From NCBI GenBank assembly GCA_028131545.1, contig JAOICL010000012.1, positions 1-53,669 of the forward strand: a DNA stretch of 53,669 nucleotides. Reading direction: 5' to 3'. This document shows, one piece after another, positions 34,434-42,476 of the stretch. Position 1 is the first letter of the stretch. Each line of letters begins with the position of its first letter. This DNA is from Vibrio sp. (GTDB lineage: Bacteria > Pseudomonadota > Gammaproteobacteria > Enterobacterales > Vibrionaceae). The position numbers and the translations under genes are program-made. Below the pieces are notes generated by a model. The model was not told where the DNA came from, made no database searches, and saw only the letters and a list, made by a program, of their open reading frames with translations.

Positions 34434-34465
34434 AAGCGATACATGATTCTCATCATATATCGCTT
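34434..34465 (-). terminator. Terminator after the 73-aa membrane protein gene
   Basis: The arms AAGCGATA and TATCGCTT, with an inner ATGAT/ATCAT stem and a TCTC/GAGA loop, form a long hairpin. The minus strand continues TTTGTTTTATC. It lies about 50 bases past the stop at 34513 and separates that gene from the lipase-like gene. Confidence 0.7.
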
Positions 34466-34512
34466 GTTGAGTCAGTTTGACTTATTACTTATCTTATCGC
34501 TGAGCTGATCGC

Positions 34513-34734
34513 TTATTTTCGTGAATTACGAGCCATTCCTGCAATACCAAAGAAAATAAACGCGGTACCCGCGCCATACAAAATATTTTGCATTTTACTG
34601 GTATCTGAAATGTCGATTCCTTCAACAAGAGTTTCAAAAACACGCGCATTGAGCACATCAAAGAAATTAAAATTACCGGTGAGAAGCACAAACACACCAA
34701 ATAAAATGAACATAATACAAATATTCTTACTCAT
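34513..34734 (-). CDS. Small membrane protein with two helices, 73 aa
   Basis: The protein has hydrophobic segments at about residues 4-20 (ICIMFILFGVFVLLTG) and 51-66 (ILYGAGTAFIFFGIAG), joined by a soluble loop of 30 residues (VFETLVEGIDISDTSK). The layout resembles DUF3185-like proteins, though I cannot assign it firmly. AGGAAGTGTCTCT precedes the ATG. The hairpin at 34434-34465 makes it a separate transcript from the lipase-like gene. A role as immunity protein is possible but unsupported beyond location. Confidence 0.6.
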   Translation of the reverse strand: MSKNICIMFILFGVFVLLTGNFNFFDVLNARVFETLVEGIDISDTSKMQNILYGAGTAFIFFGIAGMARNSRK

Positions 34735-34870
34735 AGAGACACTTCCTACCTTACTATTAATCTTCTTTATTCTTACTATAAAGAATAGTTAACAAGTCGT
34801 GTTTAATCTATGAGTAACTACTTATTCCTACAGACATTTTACAAACAAAAGACATTATACCCTCTGTCGG

Positions 34871-36091
34871 CTATTGAGCTGTTTCCCTCACTAATTTCTT
34901 ATTGGATAAACCAAACTCATCTAGTTTAGGTAATGGGACATTAGACACATCATTCGATTGATCATTTCCATCTTCTTTGACCGTTTCAGTGTCTCCGACC
35001 AACGCATCTATCGTTGTTTTTTGACGTTGATTTGCCACAGTAAGCTCATCAATTTGATCTTGAAGGGCTAAGATTTCATCTTCTAACGCGGTATTATCCG
35101 CTGCATCATGGATGTCTTGTATGCTTACCAAGATGTTTTCGGTTTGCTCACGAAAGGTCAAGTGCTTCGTATTTTGTCCATCGACCGCATCAGAAATAGC
35201 CAATAACAAGTTTTCCATATTCAATACAACCGCTTCATAATTACCGATATCAGCGCGATCTAATACCTGAACATGATTAGCAATTTTCTTCACATGTTTA
35301 ATTTCTTGCCAAGTAATATTCACCTGACGTTGCAGTACTCGTTCATTACGCGGATGTTTTTCAATCATCTGGTTTAAACGTTCAAACTGCTTATTGGCAT
35401 CAAAATAACTACGTGGAGCGATTTCATCGAGTTCGAGTTCACGTATTACCTTAAGCTCATCTTCTAATGGCTCAGATTTTAGTTTTTTGACGACTTTAAC
35501 TTCAAGCTGATGTGATAGCTGCATGAACTCATCTTGCTTAGAGGCGACAGCGAGGATTTGATCGTACTCAACGTAACGATACAGATTCAAAAAGCGTGCC
35601 TCTAGTGCTAGATACTCTTTGGGGAAATACATCGGTGCTTTGATTTTATTCAGGTAATCGACACCAATTTTGGCTTCTGATAACAAAGGATCAGCCGTCA
35701 CTTTCAGCTCACTCAATATCCCATAATTATGCTCGATCGTATCAATATATTGTTGAAAGCGATCGTAGTTACTCACTTCTGAGAAGAAGGAATAATCCTG
35801 AGGTAAGATCGAAGGGTTTGCTTCAATTTTAAGATACAACTGCTGAGCTTGCTGCCAAGCTTTATCCATTGTGTCAAACTTTTTAGGGGAATATAGCGAC
35901 AGCTTATTGGCATCCCCCAGCTTTGATTGCCACGAATCATGGATACCTTGAATCGCCTTAAATTGGGATACCGTTGGGTCATTGGCTTCAATGACGGCGG
36001 TCTGATCTTGTGTTTCCTTCTCATTAGGCGTTGATTGACAGCCCACGAGCAGAAAAGAAAGCATTCCCATTACTGCATGTAATTTTTTCAT
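34871..36091 (-). CDS. Coiled-coil lipoprotein, function unknown, 406 aa
   Basis: The start at 36091 is chosen because it gives a clean lipoprotein signal (MKKLHAVMGMLSFLLVGCQS, Cys18) and has AGGAGAGCCTAAT in front; an upstream start nine codons earlier would bury the signal. The mature protein is helical and charged throughout, with no cysteine after the lipobox and a Leu-rich coiled coil near residues 340-375 (LEDEILALQDQIDELTVANQ). It probably faces the periplasm from the inner or outer membrane. I do not recognise a family; similar proteins in vibrios are annotated only as lipoproteins. Confidence 0.75.
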   Translation of the reverse strand: MKKLHAVMGMLSFLLVGCQSTPNEKETQDQTAVIEANDPTVSQFKAIQGIHDSWQSKLGDANKLSLYSPKKFDTMDKAWQQAQQLYLKIEANPSILPQDYSFFSEVSNYDRFQQYIDTIEHNYGILSELKVTADPLLSEAKIGVDYLNKIKAPMYFPKEYLALEARFLNLYRYVEYDQILAVASKQDEFMQLSHQLEVKVVKKLKSEPLEDELKVIRELELDEIAPRSYFDANKQFERLNQMIEKHPRNERVLQRQVNITWQEIKHVKKIANHVQVLDRADIGNYEAVVLNMENLLLAISDAVDGQNTKHLTFREQTENILVSIQDIHDAADNTALEDEILALQDQIDELTVANQRQKTTIDALVGDTETVKEDGNDQSNDVSNVPLPKLDEFGLSNKKLVRETAQ

Positions 36092-36371
36092 ATTAGGCTC
36101 TCCTTTTCCTAATAACATACCCTACTCGCTAAGTAGGACTTTTTCTTCTTCATATTTGCACCTTGCTAATGAGCTTTTCGCTCTTAATTGTATTTACCTG
36201 TAATCGGTATTTATGAAGCATAAAGTGCGCCAACTGTCCTTGTATTTTAACATACTAAGCCTAATATCGGCACAGTCATGTCATATATCGACACAATTTT
36301 TAGAAGGTTTTATATTTTTTACAGCAATGATATTCTTAGCTTTATCAATTGAATGTAACTATAGGTAAGAA

Positions 36372-36806
36372 ATGTCGACATTTACTACTCGATGCCCGAA
36401 CTGTCAGGCAATGAACCGCATCCCCAATGAACGTATTTCAGAGCAACCCAACTGTGGAAAGTGTCAATCGCCTTTACTGGATGGTATGCCAATTGAAGGA
36501 ACGGTCAACAATATATCGGCTCTTTTAGAAAGCCAACAACCCATCGTTATTGATTTTTGGGCGCCTTGGTGCAACCCCTGTATTGGCTTCGCTCCAGTGT
36601 TTTCAGATGTCGCAGAGGAAAGAAAAGGCGCGGTGCGATTCGTCAAAATAAACACAGAGGATCAGCAAATGCTTGCTACGCAATATCAGATTCGTAGTAT
36701 TCCAAGTATTATGGTGTTCAAAGGTGGGAAAAAAGTGGACATGATTAATGGTGCGCTGCCTAAATCACAATTTAGTCAGTGGCTAGAACAAGCGTTACTA
36801 AAATAA
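36372..36806 (+). CDS. trxC: Thioredoxin 2 with Zn-finger and atypical WCNPC active site
   Basis: This 144-residue protein is a TrxC-type thioredoxin. The N-terminal zinc-binding region carries Cys8-x-x-Cys11 and Cys28-x-x-Cys31. A thioredoxin fold follows, with the active site FWAPWCNPCIGFAP (Cys67, Cys70) and the cis-proline motif IRSIPSIMVFKGG. Thioredoxin 2 usually has WCGPC; Asn in place of Gly is unusual and may shift the redox potential. TrxC reduces cytoplasmic disulfides and is tied to oxidative stress in enterobacteria. TAGGTAAGAA precedes the ATG. It faces the Cof-type phosphatase gene across a large hairpin. Confidence 0.92.
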   Translation: MSTFTTRCPNCQAMNRIPNERISEQPNCGKCQSPLLDGMPIEGTVNNISALLESQQPIVIDFWAPWCNPCIGFAPVFSDVAEERKGAVRFVKINTEDQQMLATQYQIRSIPSIMVFKGGKKVDMINGALPKSQFSQWLEQALLK

Positions 36807-36854
36807 CGACGGTTCTGAGAATGACAGGCTCTTTGTCTGTTTCAGTGAGAACAT

Positions 36855-36917
36855 CGCTACCTTATTTGTATACCCTACAGTCTCAAAGCATCCGAGGTAT
36901 ATTGTCATAAGGTAGCG
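36855..36917. other. Long hairpin between convergent trxC and phosphatase genes
   Basis: The perfect 11-base outer arms CGCTACCTTAT and ATAAGGTAGCG enclose a second perfect stem, TATACC with GGTATA, around a 21-base loop. No strong T tract follows on either strand. It may serve as a shared transcription barrier or be a small mobile or folded RNA element. Confidence 0.5.
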
Positions 36918-36969
36918 CTTTTAGCGGATGTCACTCGTAGTGAATCCAGTGTTGTCTCAACATATAGTG

Positions 36970-37776
36970 CTATTTCAACATATATTCTTCAATGATTTTC
37001 GCTACCCCATCGTCATCATTCGAATCGGTGATGAGATCCGCAATCGCTTTGGTCTCTTCCATGGCATTCGCCATCGCCACACCTAGCCCTGCATATTGAA
37101 TCATGTGGTTGTCATTCCCAGCATCACCCATTGCAATCACTTCAGACGCATCGTAACCAAGGTGTTTTACAATGGCTTCAATGCCCACGCCTTTATGGCT
37201 ATTTGGATTCAAGAACTCTAAGAAGATCGGGGCACTTTGTACCACCGTATAGCTTTCATGAAATTCTTTAGGAATCAGTGTTGCTGCTTTGGTAATGTCT
37301 TCAGGCGCACCCACGATCATTGCTTTAATAATAGGCTCATCGTCTGTCAGTGTAGAGAAGTCTTTAATATTGATCGCGACGGTATTGATTTGCGCTTCAA
37401 TTTTCGTATACGGGTTATTTTCCGGTGTAATCAAACCATATTCTGGACTAAACGCATGAACATACAAACCCAATTTCTTTGCTAAGTCCGCAACCAATTT
37501 TGCCGCTTTACCATCAATGATTTTTTGATGAATAATCTCACCAGAGCCTAACTCTTTCACCATTGAACCGTTATAAAACAAAACAAATTCATCTTGCCCT
37601 GTAATACGTAATTCATCCAATTTCGCTTGCATGCCCTGGAGTGGACGACCCGACGCCAGCACCACTTTTTTCCCTTTTTCTCTTGCTGCTGCAATCGCTT
37701 CTTTTGTTCGAGTAGAAATTTCTTTATTACTATTCAGTAACGTGCCATCCATATCTAATGCGATTAATTTATACAT
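36970..37776 (-). CDS. yidA: Cof-type HAD sugar phosphatase (YidA-like)
   Basis: This 268-residue enzyme is a haloacid-dehalogenase-family phosphatase. Motif I is LDMDGTLLNS (nucleophile Asp8, Asp10), motif II LASGRP (Ser42), motif III around Lys194 (NPNSHKGVGIEAIV), and motif IV MGDAGNDNHMI near 218. The C2-type cap and the length match YidA, which dephosphorylates sugar phosphates and related compounds in the cytoplasm. It lies 47 bases downstream of the DUF6279 lipoprotein gene on the same strand and may be co-transcribed. Substrate is not determined by sequence. Confidence 0.92.
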   Translation of the reverse strand: MYKLIALDMDGTLLNSNKEISTRTKEAIAAAREKGKKVVLASGRPLQGMQAKLDELRITGQDEFVLFYNGSMVKELGSGEIIHQKIIDGKAAKLVADLAKKLGLYVHAFSPEYGLITPENNPYTKIEAQINTVAINIKDFSTLTDDEPIIKAMIVGAPEDITKAATLIPKEFHESYTVVQSAPIFLEFLNPNSHKGVGIEAIVKHLGYDASEVIAMGDAGNDNHMIQYAGLGVAMANAMEETKAIADLITDSNDDDGVAKIIEEYMLK

Positions 37777-37823
37777 TTTAAACCTTTTTGATAGGGCTAT
37801 ACGGTTGATTCAGCGAGGTGACT

Positions 37824-38684
37824 TTATAAGGATTGCCAGTTTTCAAAACGTTCAATCCAATCTTGAGAAGTCTCTTCAAAGTGTTCTTGTTGTTCCGGTG
37901 TGGAGTCTAAGAACATCGCCAATACAGTCTCCGCATAACGGTTTTGATTGCGACTAAGCATAGCACTGTATTTCTCAGGATAAAAACTTTGATAGTCATC
38001 GATCAGCGTCATGAGTGAGGCTTCAAGAACTTTACGATTTTCTCTTTGCATGAGAGCTTGTTGCAGCGCTTTGGTTATTTGATTTTGCGCGTCACTTTGA
38101 GCATCTAGATCATATTCCCACTTTAAAGATAAAGCTTCAAATAACGACAGTTGCTTGTCGGTCAGATCACCTAACCATTGTTCCCAGCGATCCACTTGCT
38201 TTTCCTTCCACTCTTCTCTTCGTTCTTCATCAGACAGCGAGACTTTTTCTTCCATATAGTCATCGACCCGTTCTTGTCTGTCTTCCATGAAGGCATCAAC
38301 TTGTTTGTCGGTTAATATTTGAATATGAGGAGTCAGCACGACCACCGCCTCTTTACCAAGTTGCTTAAACGCTCGTTCTGTTGCATTCGGAACACTATTA
38401 ACAAATGCGATATCAGCATCAAGTAATTGGGTTTGCTTCATGTTATTAATGAAATCAATGTATTTAGGCAGTTCTTTTTTCTTGTGCCATTCTATTAATT
38501 CATCAATGGGTTCCTCTAAATTGTATTTTTGCGACCGTGTCAGTGGAATGCGATCATCGATGTAATCCATGGCTATCCAATCGGCATAACGATATAAAAA
38601 GGCCCCGCTACACGCAGAAATAAGAACGCAACTGCATATAACTATCAATAATTTAGCCTTTTCTTTACAGAAAATTGTCCGCAT
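37824..38684 (-). CDS. DUF6279-type lipoprotein
   Basis: The start at 38684 is preferred over one 27 codons upstream because it gives a lipoprotein signal (AKLLIVICSCVLISACSG) and has GGGAAC in front. The mature part of about 265 residues begins with FLYRYADWIAMDYIDDRIPLT, typical of DUF6279 proteins. It is helical and strongly charged (Glu, Lys, Asp, Gln), with Trp-rich stretches (EEWKEKQVDRWEQWLGD). Function is unknown; it is anchored in the cell envelope. Its promoter region is shared with the divergent DUF4174 gene, 63 bases away. Confidence 0.82.
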   Translation of the reverse strand: MRTIFCKEKAKLLIVICSCVLISACSGAFLYRYADWIAMDYIDDRIPLTRSQKYNLEEPIDELIEWHKKKELPKYIDFINNMKQTQLLDADIAFVNSVPNATERAFKQLGKEAVVVLTPHIQILTDKQVDAFMEDRQERVDDYMEEKVSLSDEERREEWKEKQVDRWEQWLGDLTDKQLSLFEALSLKWEYDLDAQSDAQNQITKALQQALMQRENRKVLEASLMTLIDDYQSFYPEKYSAMLSRNQNRYAETVLAMFLDSTPEQQEHFEETSQDWIERFENWQSL

Positions 38685-38747
38685 GTTTAAAGTTCCCTCC
38701 TTGTTTGCCGATATTCTATACAGACGTCTATCATTAGTGAGTACAGC

Positions 38748-39218
38748 ATGCCTTTTCTTACGCACTGTCGCCGTTCAATCGGTATTAGTTTTATCATTCT
38801 CTTTAGTATGGCACTTTCCAGTCAATCCTTTGCTTTTTCTAGTAAACAGACCGAATTGCCATTTCGGAGCTTATACTTCTTTGCCCCTAAGTACGATCAG
38901 ATGGTTGAGAACTTTCTTGTGAATTCGCTAAAGCATTCATGCCATTTACAGGAACGTGAAATAGAGATTTTAGTGATAACCCAAGATGGATTCACCGTTC
39001 CTTACTGGATTAAAGATGAATATAACGTTAAAGCGTTATTTGATGCTTATGGTGCGAATAAAGATCATTACACCACCATATTGATAGACAAGAATGGCTA
39101 TGAAAAGTTGCGTCTAGATGATCAAGAAACCAACTGGCAGCAGATATCTCAAACAATTGATTCGAACCCAGTTAGGCAAAGAAAAATTCGCAATGGTTAT
39201 TCACCCTGTGAGATGTAG
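38748..39218 (+). CDS. Exported DUF4174-domain protein, 156 aa
   Basis: An N-terminal signal peptide (hydrophobic core IGISFIILFSMALSSQSFAF, cleavage probably near residue 30) precedes a thioredoxin-like DUF4174 domain: SLYFFAPKYDQMVENFL, CHLQEREIEILVITQDG, and YTTILIDKNGYEKLRLDDQETNWQQI. DUF4174 proteins are periplasmic and of unknown role; the fold suggests redox or ligand binding, but the CxxC motif is absent. Two cysteines are present in the mature chain (near residues 64 and 154). Confidence 0.75.
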   Translation: MPFLTHCRRSIGISFIILFSMALSSQSFAFSSKQTELPFRSLYFFAPKYDQMVENFLVNSLKHSCHLQEREIEILVITQDGFTVPYWIKDEYNVKALFDAYGANKDHYTTILIDKNGYEKLRLDDQETNWQQISQTIDSNPVRQRKIRNGYSPCEM

Positions 39219-39436
39219 TGGTTCGTGGGCAATAAAGATTGAAAAAATTAATGAACAGTAATCATTCTCAAGTCTCATTTGAGCATGGGATATGAATAGA
39301 ATTAAATGGCTTAACAATGCAAATACAGACTGAATCGCTAACTCAGTTTTGCCCCATTGTCTGTTACAGTACTAATTAGGATGTTGTTAGCTTTTAGGCG
39401 TCGCGACTATAGCTTCGATACTTTTAAAAACGGTGA

Positions 39437-39949
39437 TTAGCGTGTATTAAGTATGTAAATATGATCGGCAAACTGTCTCCCGCCAATTTCATAAGCATCT
39501 TTTACTATTTCTTGAAGTTGGAAGCCACTCTTTAATAAAACCTTTTCAGAGCCTATGTTTCCTTCTGTCACAACCGCCTTAAATGACTTAATTTTCTCTA
39601 CTTCGTTAGCCCACTTTAAGAGAGTTATTAATGATTCTGTACCAAAGCCCACTCCATGATATTGTGGTAAGAATAAATATCCTACCTCAGCGGTACCGTT
39701 ATTTAATTGAAAGCCCGTAACACCGATTTTTTTATTTGTTTTAAGCTCAGTAATAGTGAGACATAGCCAGTGTTCAGAAGTATTTTTCCAAGCAGGAAGC
39801 CTTGATTTAAAGCGGTCTTTTATCTCTAAGTCAGTTGGCTCATCAAAACACAAATCAATCACATCAGGATGCTTATTTAATAATTCAAATAACTCCCAAT
39901 CATTTAACGATAGTTGGCTCATTGTTAGTCTTTCAGTGAGTATCTCCAT
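39437..39949 (-). CDS. GNAT-family N-acetyltransferase (RimJ/RimL-like)
   Basis: This 170-residue protein shows the RimJ/RimL pattern: MEILTERLTMSQLSLNDWEL at the start, KKIGVTGFQLNNGTAEVGYLFLPQYHGVGFGTESL around 95-125 (acetyl-CoA loop, a Gly-rich QYHGVGFG variant of Q/RxxGxG/A), and EGNIGSEKVLLKSGF near 140. It would acetylate an alpha- or side-chain amino group; the substrate is unknown. ACGGAGCTTCTC precedes the ATG. It is followed downstream by a stretch without genes (39219-39436). Confidence 0.88.
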   Translation of the reverse strand: MEILTERLTMSQLSLNDWELFELLNKHPDVIDLCFDEPTDLEIKDRFKSRLPAWKNTSEHWLCLTITELKTNKKIGVTGFQLNNGTAEVGYLFLPQYHGVGFGTESLITLLKWANEVEKIKSFKAVVTEGNIGSEKVLLKSGFQLQEIVKDAYEIGGRQFADHIYILNTR

Positions 39950-40060
39950 GAGAAGCTCCGTTTCATCAATCTAATCAATGATATATCTTTGCCCGAAAGC
40001 GTGTTCGGGGGTCTCAAAACCGGAATGAATGACTATGCATTCATCAGTTTCATTCTGTAT

Positions 40061-40633
40061 TTAAATTGTTATTTGACCAACTAAATATGGAACGACATAC
40101 CCCGAAATAAGTACACGATCTCCTTTAATTGAACAATACAAAACCCCACCTCGTTCTGAAGCTTGATATGCAATTAACTTATCCTTATTTAGTTGCTTAG
40201 ACCAGTATGGAGCAAGCCCTGTATGTGCAGAACCAGTTACTGGATCTTCATCTCCTCCCGTCGCTGGCCAAAAGTAGCGTGAAACAAAATCGAACTCTTC
40301 ATTGTCAGCTTTAGCAGTCACAACGACATCCCTAGGGCCTAATTTCTTTATCCACTCTGGGTACTGTTTCACCTCCAATACATCTTGATATCTATCATAA
40401 ATGACAAAATAAGCTTGCTCGTTTATTAAGACTTCTTTTGGTGGAATAGACAGCCCATCAATCAAGTCAGTAGGTATTATGTTGAGGTGAACGGGTAGAT
40501 GGTTAGGAAAATTCATTTCGATTTGACCATCACCTTTTAACTTAACTTCAATTTGACCAACGCTCTCTGCATAAAATTGTACTTTATCAGTTTGTGATGA
40601 AGATGTGAAAATAGTGTATGCCGCAGTTAGCGA
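40061..40633 (-). pseudogene. 5'-truncated PhzF-family isomerase gene
   Basis: The C-terminal two-thirds of a PhzF-family protein is present: FWPATGGDEDPVTGSAHTGL, then YQASERGG and ISGYVVPYLVGQI. Reading upstream of the first ATG (40516), the same frame still matches the family (LTAAYTIFTSS, then GQIEVKLKGDGQIEMNFP) back to 40633, where a TAA interrupts it. The first 70 or so residues, including the catalytic Glu segment, are missing, so the enzyme is very probably inactive. PhzF proteins normally have about 260-300 residues; 190 codons remain here. It lies between the GNAT and Fic genes, and the break point is near 40635. Confidence 0.8.
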
Positions 40634-40683
40634 TTAGTTATGCTGAGTAATGAGCGCTTACATTGAGAAAACGACTTTCTATG

Positions 40684-41793
40684 TTACCTAACACTCTGCT
40701 CCATCAGCACATATCGAGTACTTCGTCCTGCACCTGACTTCTCTAAGCACCCCAATTCGACTAACGCAGTTAAGTGACGAGTGGCGGTTGGTTTACTGAC
40801 TTTTGCTACTTTGTGATATTGGGATGTACTGATCCCCGAGCAAAAATCACCATCCAGCATTCTATTTAATACTTTAACTTGTTCTTCTGATAATTTTGTT
40901 TGATCGACATAACGCCAGAAATTGGTTTTAAAGACGGTTTGTTCAATCTCCTTTAGTGCTTCATTAAATGTTTCATTTAAGGTGTCAAAAAACCATACGA
41001 CCCAAGCGGTAATATCTATATCGCCCTTCTGAGTTTTTTCCAGAATCTCATAGTAACTTTTACGATTGGCAAGTATGCCTACAGACATCGCATAAAAACG
41101 AACGGACTGCTGCTCAGCTTGAGCCAATGCTAAGTCTGTAAGTAAACGAGTAATTCGCCCATTGCCATCATCTAATGGATGTAGGGTAACAAACCATAAA
41201 TGTGTGATCGCTGCTCGAAGTAATGGATCAATTGCAGTATCTTGCTTTGAGGTATTAAACCAGTCTACAAACTGTGTAAGTTCATCATCTAATATCTCTC
41301 GATTAGGCGCCTCAAAGTGAACAATTGGCCTATCAATTCTTCCAGAAACAACTTGCATGGGCGCGTTACCTCTGAGTTCACCACCGATGACTGGATTAAA
41401 TAGAGTGTAGCCTTCAGGAAAAAGCCTATCATGCCAGTGTAAGATCCTTTCTAGTGTAAGAGGTGCATCGAGGTTATCAACAGCATCAAGCATAATCTCA
41501 GCTAAGCCATCTGTTTGTTCTGTCGTAGGGAAAGGCCGCTTTTCTGTCAGGCCAAGTTTGTTAGCTAGTGAGGATCGTACAGAAAATGCATTCAGTTTTT
41601 CACCTTCAATGGCACTGGAATGGACAATGTTTGCTAACAAGGTATCGAGCATGGTTTCATGTTGGCCTTGAGACTGGCTCATCATCTTTCCAATTAAGAT
41701 ACCTTGATTTAGACGAGTTTGCCTAAGTAGTGGCTCTATAATGGTTTTATCCCAATTAAAATGAGGCCAGTTTGGTTGTTCCCATATCCACAT
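40684..41793 (-). CDS. Fic-domain protein with N-terminal inhibitory helix and C-terminal DNA-binding domain
   Basis: This 369-residue protein begins with a DUF4172-type segment (MWIWEQPNWPHFNWD), carries the inhibitory motif SSAIEG (residues 59-64, S-x-x-x-E-G, class II Fic), and the catalytic motif HPLDDGNGRITR (His205). It ends in a winged-helix-like part (YHKVAKVSKPTATRHLTALVELGCL). Fic proteins transfer AMP or related groups to target proteins; the inhibitory Glu63 keeps activity low until released. The HTH end suggests autoregulation through the two palindromes just upstream. The Leu in HPLDDGNGR replaces the common Phe; this variant is seen in the family. It stands as a single gene. 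Confidence 0.9.
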   Translation of the reverse strand: MWIWEQPNWPHFNWDKTIIEPLLRQTRLNQGILIGKMMSQSQGQHETMLDTLLANIVHSSAIEGEKLNAFSVRSSLANKLGLTEKRPFPTTEQTDGLAEIMLDAVDNLDAPLTLERILHWHDRLFPEGYTLFNPVIGGELRGNAPMQVVSGRIDRPIVHFEAPNREILDDELTQFVDWFNTSKQDTAIDPLLRAAITHLWFVTLHPLDDGNGRITRLLTDLALAQAEQQSVRFYAMSVGILANRKSYYEILEKTQKGDIDITAWVVWFFDTLNETFNEALKEIEQTVFKTNFWRYVDQTKLSEEQVKVLNRMLDGDFCSGISTSQYHKVAKVSKPTATRHLTALVELGCLEKSGAGRSTRYVLMEQSVR

Positions 41794-41822
41794 AACAATA
41801 CCTTGATTTGATAATTAGCTAT

Positions 41823-41881
41823 AATCACATCATATTATGATGTAATTAAGGTTCTTAATCAAATCATAATTTGATGTGATT
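41823..41881 (-). promoter_or_regulatory. Two 25-bp palindromic operators upstream of the fic gene
   Basis: Site 1 (41823-41847) and site 2 (41857-41881) both fit AATCACATCA-N5-TGATGTGATT with one mismatch each. Their centres are 34 bases apart, about three helical turns. They begin 30 bases upstream of the Fic ATG. Such paired sites suggest cooperative binding of a dimeric regulator, perhaps the Fic protein's own HTH end. Confidence 0.75.
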
Positions 41882-41948
41882 AGTGTTTTATTCAAATCAC
41901 TCGATGAGTGTTGTCCTATGATTTCTAGACATCAGAGATGTTTATCAA

Positions 41949-42310
41949 GAGATCTCCGATTTCTCGGAGATGACGAACTAACCACTGTTTCCTAAGAGAT
42001 TTCCGATTTCTCGGAGATGACGGACTAACCACTGCTTCCTAAGAGATCTCCGATTTCTCGGAGATGACGAACTAACCACTGCTTCCTAAGAGATCTCCGA
42101 TTTCTCAGAGATGACGAACTAACCACTGTTTCCCAAAAGATCTCCGATTTCTCGGAGATGACGAACTAACCACTATTTCCAAGAGATCTTCGATTTCTCG
42201 AAGATGACAAACTAACGGCTGTTTCCCATGAGATCTCCGACTTTTCGGAGATGACGGACTAATCACTGTTTCCTAAGAGATCTCCGATTTCTCGGAGATG
42301 ACAAACTAAC
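41949..42310 (+). repeat. 47-bp tandem repeats forming hairpins, eight copies
   Basis: Units start at 41949, 41996, 42043, 42090, 42137, 42183, 42230 and 42277; the fifth is 46 bases and the last is partial. Each contains a stem-loop with arms ATCTCCGA and TCGGAGAT around TTTC, then a linker of about 25 bases (GACGAACTAACCACTGTTTCC). In unit 6 both arms changed together (ATCTTCGA with TCGAAGAT), keeping the stem paired. No coding frame crosses the array. It lies between the divergent fic and MFS genes. Confidence 0.92.
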
Positions 42311-42476
42311 TATCAAACTAACGCGGCTCAAATAGGACGATATAGCAACGATTTCATGACATAAGGCTGTAAATACTCTGACACTGTTCATAAAGCGTTC
42401 ATATACGATACGACACTTTATTTATCCATGGATACTGGCTCTTGATGCCAAAACCGTGCTGTACAAGAGCGACTTT

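Noticed and set aside
39290..39410. Integron attC site around GCTTAACAA ... GTTGTTAGCT
   Set aside because: One end fits the R-box pattern but the other has a mismatch at a key base, and the inner arms do not pair well. No integrase is in the window.
39992..40045. Terminators between the GNAT gene and the PhzF remnant (CCCGAA/TTCGGG and ATGAATG/CATTCAT stems)
   Set aside because: Both stems are short and lack T tracts, so I could not support a function.
41949..42310. CRISPR array
   Set aside because: Repeats are directly adjacent with no unique spacers between them, and no cas genes are near.
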